The position numbers were made by a program, and so were the translations under genes. The notes under the pieces were generated by a model that did no database searches, was not told the origin of the DNA, and saw only the letters and a program-made list of their open reading frames with translations. From Pseudobacter sp051955275 (GTDB lineage Bacteria; Bacteroidota; Bacteroidia; Chitinophagales; Chitinophagaceae), in NCBI RefSeq assembly GCF_051955275.1, contig NZ_JBQCGW010000003.1, forward strand, positions 34,611-98,610: a stretch of 64,000 nt of DNA, given 5' to 3'. Each line of letters starts with the position of its first letter. The stretch's first letter is position 1. This document shows positions 8,204 to 16,495 of the stretch, in pieces.

Positions 8204-9919
8204 TTATCGGATACTGAAGTATTCTGCCAGCGGTCCCAGCGCCAGTGCAGGGAAAAAGCTCAGCGCATTGATGATGATGATCACCGCAAAAGTGACCGCA
8301 CCAAATGTTACGGAGTCAGTTCTCAGCGTACCGCCTGAAGCAGGAATGTATTTCTTGTTAGCAAGTAAGCCAATGATGGCAACAGGCCCGATAATAGGAA
8401 TGAACCTGCTCAGCAGAAGAATGATACCAGTAGATACATTCCAGAAGATATTGTTATCACCAAGTCCTTCAAATCCGCTGCCATTATTGGCATTGGAAGA
8501 AGTGAACTCGTACAGTATTTCAGAGAAGCCGTGGTAGCCGGGATTGTTCAGCCAGTTCTCCGGCTTTACGGCCCAGTCGCCCCCCGCATGCGTGGCAAAG
8601 AGATAGGCTGCCAGCGCAGTTCCGCCTTTCACCAGGAAGGCTGACAACAATGTCACCATCGCCGCGATCTTCACTTCCCGCGCTTCCACTTTATGGCCCA
8701 GGAATTCCGGGGTCCTTCCCACCATCAGTCCGGATATGAATACCGCGATAATAAGGTAGATGAGGTAGTTCAGAATTCCCACTCCACATCCTCCATAAAA
8801 TGCATTGATCATCATCGCCAGCATCTGCATCATTCCTGAAAGCGGCATGGTACTGTCATGCATCGCATTCACCGAACCTGTTGAGATCACCGTGGTCATG
8901 ATACTCCAGTATGCAGAAGCGGCTGCACCAAACCTCACCTCCTTTCCTTCCATCGCACCGGCGGTCTGGGTAATCCCCATCTTCGTGATCTCCGGATTAC
9001 CACTCATCTCCCAATGCATGGTGGGAATCACCAGACAAAGCACGCCCACCGTCATCACTCCGAAGATCACATACGCCAGCTTCTTTCTGTTGATATAAAA
9101 CCCAAGCGCAAAGATCAATGCCACAGGTATGATCACCTGTGCCATCACTTCCATCATATTAGTGAGGTAGTTCGGGTTTTCCAGGGGGTGCGTGGAGTTG
9201 GCGCCAAAGTAACCTCCCCCATTGGTGCCCAGGTGTTTGATAGCAATGAATCCGGCAGCAGGCCCGCGCGACACCTGCACTGAATCACCCTGCAACGTAA
9301 CAACGGAATCCTTTCCATCATAACTCGCCGGCGTTCCATTGAAAGCCAGCACCAACGCCATGATCAGCGACAATGGCAGCAGTAACCTGGTGATGGATTT
9401 TGTGAAAATGGCCCAGAAGTTTCCCAGATTATTAGTCGTACGTTCTTTCAATCCGTTACATACTCCTATCAAAGCTGCAATACCGGTAGCTGCACTCACA
9501 AACTGTAAGAACATCAGTACAAAAGTCTGCGTAAGGTAAGTGGCACCCGACTCTCCCGAGTAGTGCTGCAGATTACAGTTCACCAGAAAACTGATAGCCG
9601 TATTGAAAGCCAGATCAGGCGTCTGATCCGGATTACCATCGGGGTTCATGGGAAGATGTCCCTGAAAGCGCAGCAGAAAGAATGCATACACCAGCCACAG
9701 CAGGTTGATGCCCAGCATCGCTTTCAGAAACTCCTTCCAGTTCATTTTTTTGTTAGGGTCAATACCACTGAAGCGATAGATGATCCTCTCCAGCGGATTC
9801 ATAAAGTCTGTGATCGTACGCTCTCCCTTAAATACCCGGACAATATATTTCCCCAGCGGGAATGCCAGCAATATGGTGAGAAGAAAAGTAACGATCACTC
9901 CGAATAACTCTGTGTTCAT
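8204..9919 (-). CDS. kdpA: Potassium-transporting ATPase KdpA subunit (K+ channel-like)
   Basis: A 571-aa polytopic inner-membrane protein of normal KdpA length. Family hallmarks include FNTAISFLVNCNLQHYSGES, LGTNGGGYFGANSTHPLENP and FTSSNANNGSGFEGL, which belong to the four pore-loop repeats forming the K+ selectivity filter. KdpA selects K+ and passes it to KdpB. It begins 18 nt after the kdpF stop and leads kdpB by 18 nt. Its ATG at 9919 is unambiguous. Confidence 0.98.
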   Translation of the reverse strand: MNTELFGVIVTFLLTILLAFPLGKYIVRVFKGERTITDFMNPLERIIYRFSGIDPNKKMNWKEFLKAMLGINLLWLVYAFFLLRFQGHLPMNPDGNPDQTPDLAFNTAISFLVNCNLQHYSGESGATYLTQTFVLMFLQFVSAATGIAALIGVCNGLKERTTNNLGNFWAIFTKSITRLLLPLSLIMALVLAFNGTPASYDGKDSVVTLQGDSVQVSRGPAAGFIAIKHLGTNGGGYFGANSTHPLENPNYLTNMMEVMAQVIIPVALIFALGFYINRKKLAYVIFGVMTVGVLCLVIPTMHWEMSGNPEITKMGITQTAGAMEGKEVRFGAAASAYWSIMTTVISTGSVNAMHDSTMPLSGMMQMLAMMINAFYGGCGVGILNYLIYLIIAVFISGLMVGRTPEFLGHKVEAREVKIAAMVTLLSAFLVKGGTALAAYLFATHAGGDWAVKPENWLNNPGYHGFSEILYEFTSSNANNGSGFEGLGDNNIFWNVSTGIILLLSRFIPIIGPVAIIGLLANKKYIPASGGTLRTDSVTFGAVTFAVIIIINALSFFPALALGPLAEYFSIR

Positions 9920-9937
9920 TTCCTGATTCGTTTAGGA

Positions 9938-10018
9938 TTAAAATTTTTCGGGTTTGAGTAACACATAAACGAGGTAGCCAAAAACTACCGTCGATACAAT
10001 CAGCAGGGATGTCATCAT
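9938..10018 (-). CDS. kdpF: KdpF micropeptide
   Basis: A 26-aa frame reading MMTSLLIVSTVVFGY then LVYVLLKPEKF. The single TM helix followed by G-Y-L-V-Y-x-L-x-x-P-E-x-F is the KdpF signature (E. coli KdpF has GYLVYALINAEAF). KdpF is a small lipid-like stabiliser of the KdpFABC complex. The stop is 18 nt before kdpA, the same spacing as the rest of the operon. A second ATG immediately follows the first (10015). Confidence 0.88.
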   Translation of the reverse strand: MMTSLLIVSTVVFGYLVYVLLKPEKF

Positions 10019-10029
10019 AAAAATTATGT

Positions 10030-10113
10030 TTAAACCTTTTCAAAGAAGTTGATGCACTTGAAAAACAGCCAGAACAAAACAAGGCTGATAGTGATGAGCG
10101 ATAGCGTGAGCAT
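10030..10113 (-). CDS. 27-aa single-TM micropeptide at the head of the kdp operon
   Basis: An open frame of 27 codons, MLTLSLITISLVLFW plus LFFKCINFFEKV, made of one hydrophobic helix with a short charged tail. It ends 11 nt before the kdpF ATG and starts about 20 nt after the predicted sigma-54 start site, so it would be the first cistron of the operon. It has no Pro-Glu-x-Phe tail and so is not a plain second KdpF. No family is recognised; it may be an extra Kdp accessory peptide or a leader peptide. Support comes from operon geometry and composition, not homology. Confidence 0.55.
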   Translation of the reverse strand: MLTLSLITISLVLFWLFFKCINFFEKV

Positions 10114-10143
10114 AAAAGACGATTTTGTTTACAGGGTGAGATG

Positions 10144-10160
10144 GGCAAAGGGTGTACCGG
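10144..10160 (-). promoter_or_regulatory. Predicted sigma-54 (-24/-12) promoter of the kdp operon
   Basis: On the minus strand the sequence CGGTACACCCTTTGCC matches the sigma-54 consensus TGGCACG-N4-TTGCW. GG (plus 10157-10158) and GC (plus 10145-10146) are separated by exactly 10 nt, with A and C after the GG and TT before the GC also matching. The start site would be near 10133, about 20 nt upstream of the first ORF of the operon. The upstream gene on the same strand encodes a sigma-54 activator, which supports the call. Confidence 0.7.
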
Positions 10161-10313
10161 GAGGTATGCCAGATTTGGCTGGTTGGACGAAATGCAGAGT
10201 GGGATTGATTATTAGGGGATAAAGAATTGTTGGGAAGCTTTTATCGGGAGGGGAGGTTTTTCATTTTGGAAGGGTGGGTTTTTCAAAATGGGTTGCTTTT
10301 TGTTTGGGCCGGG

Positions 10314-10469
10314 GCCGGTGAAAGGGGTATGAAAATTGGGGCTGTAAAACATACCCACACCTGTGGTGGTACTATGGGGATTTGGTGGGGTGAGTTGAAG
10401 CGGTAAGGCAATGATGAACTGAAGGATCGTATGTTTCGAAGGCCCCTTTTTCATACCCCTTTCACCGGC
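10314..10469. repeat. 22-bp perfect inverted repeat bounding a 156-bp element
   Basis: The arm at 10314-10335 (GCCGGTGAAAGGGGTATGAAAA) is abbreviated here as GCCGGTGAAAGGG...; its exact reverse complement is at 10448-10469, 22 of 22 bases. The match continues imperfectly inwards (GGGG and AAACATAC blocks) to about 45 nt per arm. The arms are terminal and inward-facing, like a MITE or a long operator pair. No flanking target duplication is evident and there is no transposase frame inside. Confidence 0.7.
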
Positions 10470-10800
10470 AATCACCTTGAGAGTGCAACATAGGAAACCC
10501 GTACTGCAAATGATACCGTTCTGAATGAAAGCACCAATAATATCCTCTGATAAAGCAAACCAATATGAACGCATTTCTACAATTACTTGCAGACAGGCAA
10601 TATCCGGTGATATCATATGCGGACTTCACGTGGGGGCAACAAAATCCTTTTCTGCATCCGTGATCGCTGTGGGGGAGGAGATGGGTACGGGTGCATCAGT
10701 GCTGATGAAATGTAAGAGGGGGTCTCCGATGTATAACTGCAGCACAAGCAGGGAGGAAAGCAAAGGGTAATGAAGAGCCGGCCTTCGGATCTGTTGCCCC

Positions 10801-10829
10801 ACTGCTTAATAAATATTCTACTGCTTAAT
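10801..10829. repeat. Direct repeat ACTGCTTAAT x2
   Basis: ACTGCTTAAT occurs at 10801-10810 and 10820-10829, 19 bp centre to centre, about two helical turns. It lies about 85 nt past the activator gene's stop and 660 nt upstream of the kdp promoter. It could be a protein-binding pair; chance is not excluded. Confidence 0.3.
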
Positions 10830-10913
10830 CCCTCAGATCAATAGCTCATAAGTATTCCAGGCTGTTTGGCAGATTTACAGCCGGCGATCATAACCCTTTG
10901 CGATTAACCAGAA

Positions 10914-12266
10914 CTAAGAAAGATGGTATTCTTCGATCTTACGATACAACGTAGTTAACCCGATATTGAGCAACCGCGCTGCTTCCGTTTTATTACCACG
11001 GGTATGATTCAGCACACGCTGGATATGAAGTTTCTCCATACTGGCAAGTGAGAAGGCAGAGAGCGTAGTGCTCTGGTTGTCCGACGCAGAGAGGGTTTGC
11101 TGGAATTCGAGCGGGAGATTGTCTGTTGTCAGTTCGGTAGCCTCAGAAAGGATAACGGCACGCTCGATGATATTCTTGAGCTCACGGATATTGCCTTTCC
11201 AGGAATGATATTGCAGGTGCTGCAGGAAATCAGCACTCATGCCGGTAAGACGGCTATTGGTTTTGGCAGCAAAGAGATGGAGGTAATGAGAAGCGAGCGC
11301 AGGAATATCTTCCTTGCGTTCATCAAGAGAAGGAAGTGTGATGGTAAATACGTTGAGCCGGTAGTAGAGATCTTCGCGGAACCTGCCGGTATCCACTTCC
11401 TGCTGCAGGCTACGGTTGGTGGCCGCAATGATGCGGACATTAACACGGGTGGGTTTGGTGTCGCCGATCTTGATGAACTCATTGGTTTCGAGCACGCGGA
11501 GCAGTTTGCTCTGGAGATCGATATGCATTTCACCGATCTCGTCGAGGAAAAGCGTGCCGTTGTGCGCTTCTTCGATCAGGCCCTTCTTGTCTTTGACGGC
11601 ATTGGTAAAGGCCCCGGCCTTGTGCCCGAAGAGCTCGCTCTCCAGGAGGTCTTTGGGAAAAGCACTGCAGTTGAGCGGCATGAATGGCTGGCCAGCGCGC
11701 TTACTGCCGTTGTGGATCGCCTGGGCAAACACTTCTTTGCCGGTGCCCGTTTCTCCGAGAAGCAGAACGGTAGCATCAGTGGGCGCCACTTTCTTTGAGA
11801 GCGTGATGGCATCTTTGATGCGGGCGGATGAGCCGATGATATTTTCGAAGCTGTATCGCTTACCTACCTGTTTTTCGAGTTGTGCAACACGCTTTTTGAG
11901 CTGCACCTGCTCGATGGCACGACTGAGTAGTGGCAGGATCTTTTCGTTGTCGTCGCCTTTGGTGATATAATCGAAGGCGCCATTCTTCATGGCCTGCACA
12001 CCGTCCGCGATATTGCCGTAGGCAGTGAGCAGAATCACCTCTGTACCGGGATATTTTGAATGGATAATGGCGGCATAGCTGACACCACTGCCATCCGGCA
12101 GCTTTACATCGCTTAACACCACATCGATAGATTCACGCTCCAGCACTTTGCCCGCTGATTTGAGATCGGCCGCTTCAAATACAGTAAAGCCTTCAAGACT
12201 GATGATTCGCTTGAGCAGACCTCGGAGTTTCTCCTCGTCGTCAATAAGAAGGATATTGCCTGACAT
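10914..12266 (-). CDS. NtrC-family sigma-54-dependent response regulator
   Basis: A 450-aa regulator with three domains. The receiver (1-~120) has phospho-acceptor Asp53 in VVLSDVKLPDGSG. The AAA+ sigma-54 activation domain (~140-370) has a Walker A GETGTGKE, a loop GAFTNA in place of the canonical GAFTGA, and Walker B LFLDEIGEM. A C-terminal Fis-type HTH reads GNKTEAARLLNIGLTTLYRKI. It replaces the OmpR-type KdpE normally paired with KdpD. It lies upstream of the kdp operon on the same strand, which begins with a good sigma-54 promoter, so it is the likely kdp activator phosphorylated by the kinase at 1600-3291. The Gly-to-Asn change in the sigma-54-contacting loop is noteworthy. Confidence 0.9.
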   Translation of the reverse strand: MSGNILLIDDEEKLRGLLKRIISLEGFTVFEAADLKSAGKVLERESIDVVLSDVKLPDGSGVSYAAIIHSKYPGTEVILLTAYGNIADGVQAMKNGAFDYITKGDDNEKILPLLSRAIEQVQLKKRVAQLEKQVGKRYSFENIIGSSARIKDAITLSKKVAPTDATVLLLGETGTGKEVFAQAIHNGSKRAGQPFMPLNCSAFPKDLLESELFGHKAGAFTNAVKDKKGLIEEAHNGTLFLDEIGEMHIDLQSKLLRVLETNEFIKIGDTKPTRVNVRIIAATNRSLQQEVDTGRFREDLYYRLNVFTITLPSLDERKEDIPALASHYLHLFAAKTNSRLTGMSADFLQHLQYHSWKGNIRELKNIIERAVILSEATELTTDNLPLEFQQTLSASDNQSTTLSAFSLASMEKLHIQRVLNHTRGNKTEAARLLNIGLTTLYRKIEEYHLS

Positions 12267-12289
12267 GGAACAAAACTACAGGTTTCGCC

Positions 12290-14227
12290 TCATCTCCCAA
12301 TCACCAGTTTTTCTACGCGCAGAATGATATCTGCTTCAAAGCGGCAGATATACACGCCGGAGCTCAGTGTGCGCGTGAGCGGGAGTGCCACCGTGTGCGT
12401 TCCCTTCTGATAGGTTACATTGGAAATGGCCGTTCCCACAAATTTACCGTCTGCCGTGTACAGCGTGAGACGCACACTTGTAGGCGCTTTCAGTGTAAAG
12501 CGGATAGTGGCCATATCAGGTGTTGGATTGGGATAGAGCGACAGGGCCAGATCACGGCCCGGATCCGTTGGTTCGGGGCCAGGTGAAGTGGGTGGCTTTT
12601 CAGGAAGCGGAACCGTTTGCAGGTCATCCGTTAAGAATACAGGAGCACCGGTGAGTGCTATGCCGGTGGAATTGATGGAAGTGGAAACATTCGACTCCGT
12701 GAAATTCCATTCGCGTTTTACCATTTTCAGGGATACGTTCATGGCAGCCGGGAATGAGTAAGTAGCTGCAGCATTTTCGGAAAGATCGGTAGCCGTTTTT
12801 GCCCAGACCACATACGTGAATTTATTGGCGGCATCACGGAATGCGGCACCATCGATATTGGCAGGCAACTGCATCTGCGTGGTGCGCGCAGCATCGTAGG
12901 TGGAGCCGCGAAGAATATCGGAAGTGGTTTTGAAAGCAACGCCTTCCCTGCTGTATTGCTGTTTGTAAGCACCGCCATTGGTGAGCGGCCCCTGCCCTTC
13001 CAGCTTGGTGTAAAGACCCATCGTTTGCTGGCCGTCTACCGCTTCTGCTACGGTACGGGAATCACCAAGCACAAAACTGTAGTACTGGCGGACCTCATTC
13101 TTCTGACTTTGCACAAGGGCTTTGATGATATAATTACGCTGAGCTTCCTCGGAGCCGATATAAGTGCCGAATGCTTTACGTGGAATATTATTCTCTGTGC
13201 AGATATAATGCTTTTTCGGGTAGGTAGTACCGTTATATCCGTAGGCGGTCAGCACAGTCTCAAATTCTTTCTTGAGATTGATATAAGCCTGAGCAGCTGC
13301 ATCGGAATGACGTTTATATACCCAGCCACCACCATTGGCATCACTCCACACACCCAGGTTGAATTGGGGATAGCTGTGAAAACTGAGCACATCAAAATAG
13401 GCGCCCCCCTTGAGCGGATAATCTGCTGTAACTGCACCGCCGGATGGATTATCGGTAAAACGGAGGATGGCATCCAGGAAGCTGGGATAACCCAGGCCAC
13501 CGGTTGTTATATAGGCTGTGGGATCCACCGTTTTGATCACTTCGTAGGAAATACGGAGCAGGCGGATATAGTGGAAGACCGGGGCCTTCATATTGGGAAG
13601 GTCGCAGGGAGTGGGAAGATTGTCGTACCAGTTGCCTGTTTCACCTTTCTTCTTGTATCCGTTGCCACCATAATCGTAATCGGGCTCATTGATGATCTCC
13701 CAGAATTTGACCCAGTTTTTGTAACGGGTCACCGTTTTATAGACGTAGAGTGCGTAATAATTGTTCTCGTTAACAGGTGTGCCATTGGCGCCATTGTCCC
13801 AGATAGGCTCGTACATATTCTTCCAGAGCACAGACTCATCGGCACAGCCATTGTATTTCGTATTGTCTTTGTGAGCGGTGGAAGGGCCATTGAGGAAAAC
13901 GGTATTGTCCACGATGCCGAGAGAGGCATAATGAGCAAACTCCGCCAGCCGGATATCATAGCTCCATTGTTCGAGGAAAGATTCGGGAAGTGCGGGCCTC
14001 AGGGTTTTAACGCCTGCTCCTTTTACATTTTTGGAGGGATTGCCTGCGGCAATATCGGCGAGGGACTTATCGTCCCAGGAATTGCCGTAGTAACCTGGAT
14101 TGGTACCATACATGAACTTACCATTGTAAGCAGGCACCTGGGTATTGGCAGTAAAGGATACTTGTGCTGAAAGCTGGTGGCAGACCAGGAGGGCTACCGC
14201 CAGGAATACGTGTAATGGTTGTTTCAT
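12290..14227 (-). CDS. Secreted glycoside hydrolase with T9SS sorting domain
   Basis: A 645-aa protein. The signal peptide ends near QLSAQ. The catalytic region (~25-480) looks like a clan GH-A TIM barrel: WEIINEPDYDYG supplies the Asn-Glu pair (Glu181, likely acid/base) and HYICTENNIP a second Glu (345) as possible nucleophile. A Pro-rich linker (PPTSPGPEPTDPG) leads to a C-terminal type A sorting domain (LSLYPNPT, then SSGVYICRFE and KLVIGR), which directs export by the type IX system. The exact GH family and substrate cannot be read. It ends 23 nt upstream of the response regulator start but is probably functionally unrelated. Confidence 0.75.
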   Translation of the reverse strand: MKQPLHVFLAVALLVCHQLSAQVSFTANTQVPAYNGKFMYGTNPGYYGNSWDDKSLADIAAGNPSKNVKGAGVKTLRPALPESFLEQWSYDIRLAEFAHYASLGIVDNTVFLNGPSTAHKDNTKYNGCADESVLWKNMYEPIWDNGANGTPVNENNYYALYVYKTVTRYKNWVKFWEIINEPDYDYGGNGYKKKGETGNWYDNLPTPCDLPNMKAPVFHYIRLLRISYEVIKTVDPTAYITTGGLGYPSFLDAILRFTDNPSGGAVTADYPLKGGAYFDVLSFHSYPQFNLGVWSDANGGGWVYKRHSDAAAQAYINLKKEFETVLTAYGYNGTTYPKKHYICTENNIPRKAFGTYIGSEEAQRNYIIKALVQSQKNEVRQYYSFVLGDSRTVAEAVDGQQTMGLYTKLEGQGPLTNGGAYKQQYSREGVAFKTTSDILRGSTYDAARTTQMQLPANIDGAAFRDAANKFTYVVWAKTATDLSENAAATYSFPAAMNVSLKMVKREWNFTESNVSTSINSTGIALTGAPVFLTDDLQTVPLPEKPPTSPGPEPTDPGRDLALSLYPNPTPDMATIRFTLKAPTSVRLTLYTADGKFVGTAISNVTYQKGTHTVALPLTRTLSSGVYICRFEADIILRVEKLVIGR

Positions 14228-14325
14228 AAGAGATCAAACTTCACGGTTAGTGTACAGGATTACCGCGGATTTTGAAGCAATTACTTTGCCAAAAGCAAGC
14301 AGAATCGGTCAAAAAATAATTACGG

Positions 14326-15486
14326 CTAGAGGAAAAGCTGACGCAGTGCGGCTTTCAGGAAGGGAATTTTGGGTAATACACTGATAAGGCGGAGCTCGCC
14401 GGCCAGGCTGCTTTGGTTCCCAAGGAACTGAAGCACAAGGGAAAGGCGGTTCTTGCGGAAGAGTCTTGTAAAGATAGCTTCACCTGGGAGCCGCTTATTG
14501 ACAAGCACATCCAGGAGCACGGCGTCATAGAAATGAAAACGGGTATGCTGATAGCTGGTGGGGGAAGGGCGCTCTCTCCTGGCCAGCTGAGCGGCCAGCT
14601 GATCGGACTGACGCTGAATGAACTGGAAAGTATACCCACTACTGGGCTTGGTCTGTCCCCCGGCCGTTCCGATATGGATGATACGGCCATCAGACTCAGG
14701 AAAGCGATAATTGGTCATAGGGATGGCGCCGGTTTCCTGATCTTCTATGGTATAGGCGGTTTTGATATAACCGGACATATAACTGCGAAGCCCTTCTTCA
14801 TATTCTTCATCCGTCAGCAACTGCTCCGTGAAGAGCGTGTACTCCACCAGCGCCTTTCGTTCGCTCAGAGGCATCACATATACAAAGGCAGTGCCTTTAT
14901 CCTGCGGGATCCTGAAATCCATAAGGGTGGCGGCAGCGGGGTCAAAAACGGGCTCCTCCGTTTTAATGAACCATCCTTTGAAATGCTGGAGTAATAAATA
15001 TTCATGCTTCGCCAGTACAGGACGCAAAGTGACCACACTGTTGAAAATATATGGGGCAGTATAGGTTTCTCCCGATATGGTTATAGAAGCCGCATCACCA
15101 TTTCCATTCATTTTTTCAATATCACCCTGCAGGAACTGCACATTGGGATGAAGGGAGATGGTCTGCATGCAATGCCGGTAGAAATCTTCCCCGCGTATCA
15201 TTTTGTACGCATAAGGAGTTATACTGCTCAGCTTTGAACAGCCATTGCCATGATACCAGAGCTGATGGTATTGATGATGAACAACAGACTGAAAGAAGCC
15301 GGGCTCTTTCTCCCAGAAGCACCATGTTTTGTTCAGCATACTGGCCGGCTGTTTATCTACCAGCAGGATACGTGCATGCTTTGTGACCGGCTGTTGCAGC
15401 ATGCGCATCAGCAGGCTTAAAGCAGCGCAGCCGGCGCCGGCAAAAATGTAATCGTATTGATTACTGGCGGGCGCGCTTTTTGTCAT
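14326..15486 (-). CDS. crtY: Lycopene beta-cyclase
   Basis: A protein of about 386 aa from ATG 15486 (MTKSAPASNQYDYIFAGAG). An earlier in-frame non-ATG start at 15531 would only lengthen the overlap with crtZ. The N-terminus holds the FAD/NAD-binding Rossmann motif (FAGAGCAALSL), followed by LLVDKQP, NKTWCFWEKEPG and, further on, IPMTNYRFPESDGRIIHIGTAGGQTKPSSGYTF-type residues of the CrtY family. It would cyclise both ends of lycopene to give beta-carotene. It is the last gene of the crtI-crtB-idi-crtZ-crtY set and overlaps crtZ by 26 nt. Confidence 0.9.
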   Translation of the reverse strand: MTKSAPASNQYDYIFAGAGCAALSLLMRMLQQPVTKHARILLVDKQPASMLNKTWCFWEKEPGFFQSVVHHQYHQLWYHGNGCSKLSSITPYAYKMIRGEDFYRHCMQTISLHPNVQFLQGDIEKMNGNGDAASITISGETYTAPYIFNSVVTLRPVLAKHEYLLLQHFKGWFIKTEEPVFDPAAATLMDFRIPQDKGTAFVYVMPLSERKALVEYTLFTEQLLTDEEYEEGLRSYMSGYIKTAYTIEDQETGAIPMTNYRFPESDGRIIHIGTAGGQTKPSSGYTFQFIQRQSDQLAAQLARRERPSPTSYQHTRFHFYDAVLLDVLVNKRLPGEAIFTRLFRKNRLSLVLQFLGNQSSLAGELRLISVLPKIPFLKAALRQLFL

Positions 15487-15937
15487 TCCGGATCTTGTTC
15501 CAGTATTTACGGTGAACGTATAACATACCAAAGCTTTCGCCCTCCTGCTTATCCAGGTGCTTGTGGTGCATCTTGTGCGCCCAGCGTATCGCGCGCACGT
15601 AAGTATTGTTGGAGTGGGTGAACCATTTGAAACGTTGGTGAATGATCACATCATGCACCAGGAAATATGCCGCGCCATAGGCCATGATGCCAAAGCCGAT
15701 GGCCTGCAGCCAGTAGATCTTATCCAGTGTACCGAATAGAATGCATAAGAAACTGGGAATGGCGAAGATCACGAAGAAGGCATCGTTCTTCTCAAAAAAA
15801 CCAGGCGTGGGCTGGTGATGATCTTCATGGAGATACCAGAGAAAACCATGCATCACAAATTTGTGGGTGCACCAGGTGATCCCTTCCATCAGGATGAAAG
15901 TACCAACGAGGATGCCGATATAAATTAGCCATTGCAT
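15461..15937 (-). CDS. crtZ: Beta-carotene hydroxylase (di-iron fatty-acid hydroxylase superfamily)
   Basis: A 158-aa membrane protein starting at ATG 15937 (MQWLIYIGILVG), 4 nt after the idi stop. The histidine boxes HKFVMH, HEDHH, HDVIIHQRF and HKMHHKHLD are those of CrtZ-type non-haem di-iron hydroxylases. It introduces 3-hydroxyl groups into the beta-rings, giving cryptoxanthin and zeaxanthin. The end overlaps crtY, so the two are translationally coupled. Confidence 0.92.
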   Translation of the reverse strand: MQWLIYIGILVGTFILMEGITWCTHKFVMHGFLWYLHEDHHQPTPGFFEKNDAFFVIFAIPSFLCILFGTLDKIYWLQAIGFGIMAYGAAYFLVHDVIIHQRFKWFTHSNNTYVRAIRWAHKMHHKHLDKQEGESFGMLYVHRKYWNKIRNDKKRARQ

Positions 15938-15941
15938 ACTA

Positions 15942-16487
15942 TCAGATTGTAGGCTGAACAAGTCCCTGCTCCACTGCCCACTCCTTCACTTTCGGGAAGG
16001 CAATATGGAACCAGGATGTATATTTCTGTGGATGCGTTTGCAGGGATTGCTGGATATCGTCCAGGCTCTTGTAACAGACTTCATGGACCTCTTCCGGGTT
16101 GGGCGTGATCCTTTGTTCGTACACACCTGCAAACACATGATCAAATTCATGTTCTATCAGTCCGTTGTCAAAAGCAGTCTGGTAAGTGAATTCGAAAATT
16201 TTATCGAGGCTGGTATTGAAGCCTAATTCTTCCTGCAGCCTGCGGTGGGCTGCATCAGTAGTGGCTTCGCCGGGAATGGGATGACTGCAGCAGGCGTTGG
16301 TCCATAAACCCGCACTATGGTATTTGTTCAGTGCGCGTTGCTGCAAGAGCATCTCTCCCTTGCTGTTGAATATGAATACGCTGAAAGCACGGTGCAACAA
16401 TGCTTTCCGGTGTGCTTCGATCTTTTCCATGGTTCCGATGGGCTCATCCTTCTCGTTCACCAGTATTACTTCCTGCGTTTTGTTCAT
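15942..16487 (-). CDS. idi: Isopentenyl-diphosphate delta-isomerase, type I
   Basis: A 181-aa Nudix-fold protein. The active-site Cys region is LWTNACCSHPIPGE and the Nudix-like helix is AAHRRLQEELGF, as in type I isomerases. Other family residues include LLQQRALNKYHS and EHEFDHVFAG. It interconverts IPP and DMAPP, feeding carotenoid precursor supply. It lies between crtB (8-nt gap) and crtZ (4-nt gap) in the same operon. Confidence 0.95.
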   Translation of the reverse strand: MNKTQEVILVNEKDEPIGTMEKIEAHRKALLHRAFSVFIFNSKGEMLLQQRALNKYHSAGLWTNACCSHPIPGEATTDAAHRRLQEELGFNTSLDKIFEFTYQTAFDNGLIEHEFDHVFAGVYEQRITPNPEEVHEVCYKSLDDIQQSLQTHPQKYTSWFHIAFPKVKEWAVEQGLVQPTI

Positions 16488-16495
16488 ACTGCAAT

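Larger units (their letters stand above)
10114..10913. other. Long intergenic region between the activator gene and the kdp operon
   Basis: About 800 nt without a convincing gene. It contains the sigma-54 promoter at its left end, a G-rich stretch (10230-10400) with a 22-bp perfect inverted repeat, a direct repeat (10801-10829) and a GGCTGT/ACAGCC hairpin (about 10857-10880) just after the activator's stop. Open frames here have skewed composition and no recognisable domains. The length is sufficient for distal activator-binding sites and DNA looping. Confidence 0.6.

Noticed and set aside
10212..10616. Minus-strand 134-codon frame in the kdp-activator gap
   Set aside because: Skewed Pro/Lys composition caused by the G-rich repeat region, no domain, and it spans both arms of the inverted repeat.
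12956..14170. Plus-strand 404-codon frame inside the T9SS glycosidase
   Set aside because: Long but antisense to a protein with signal peptide, Asn-Glu-Pro motif and sorting domain; no domain in the plus frame.
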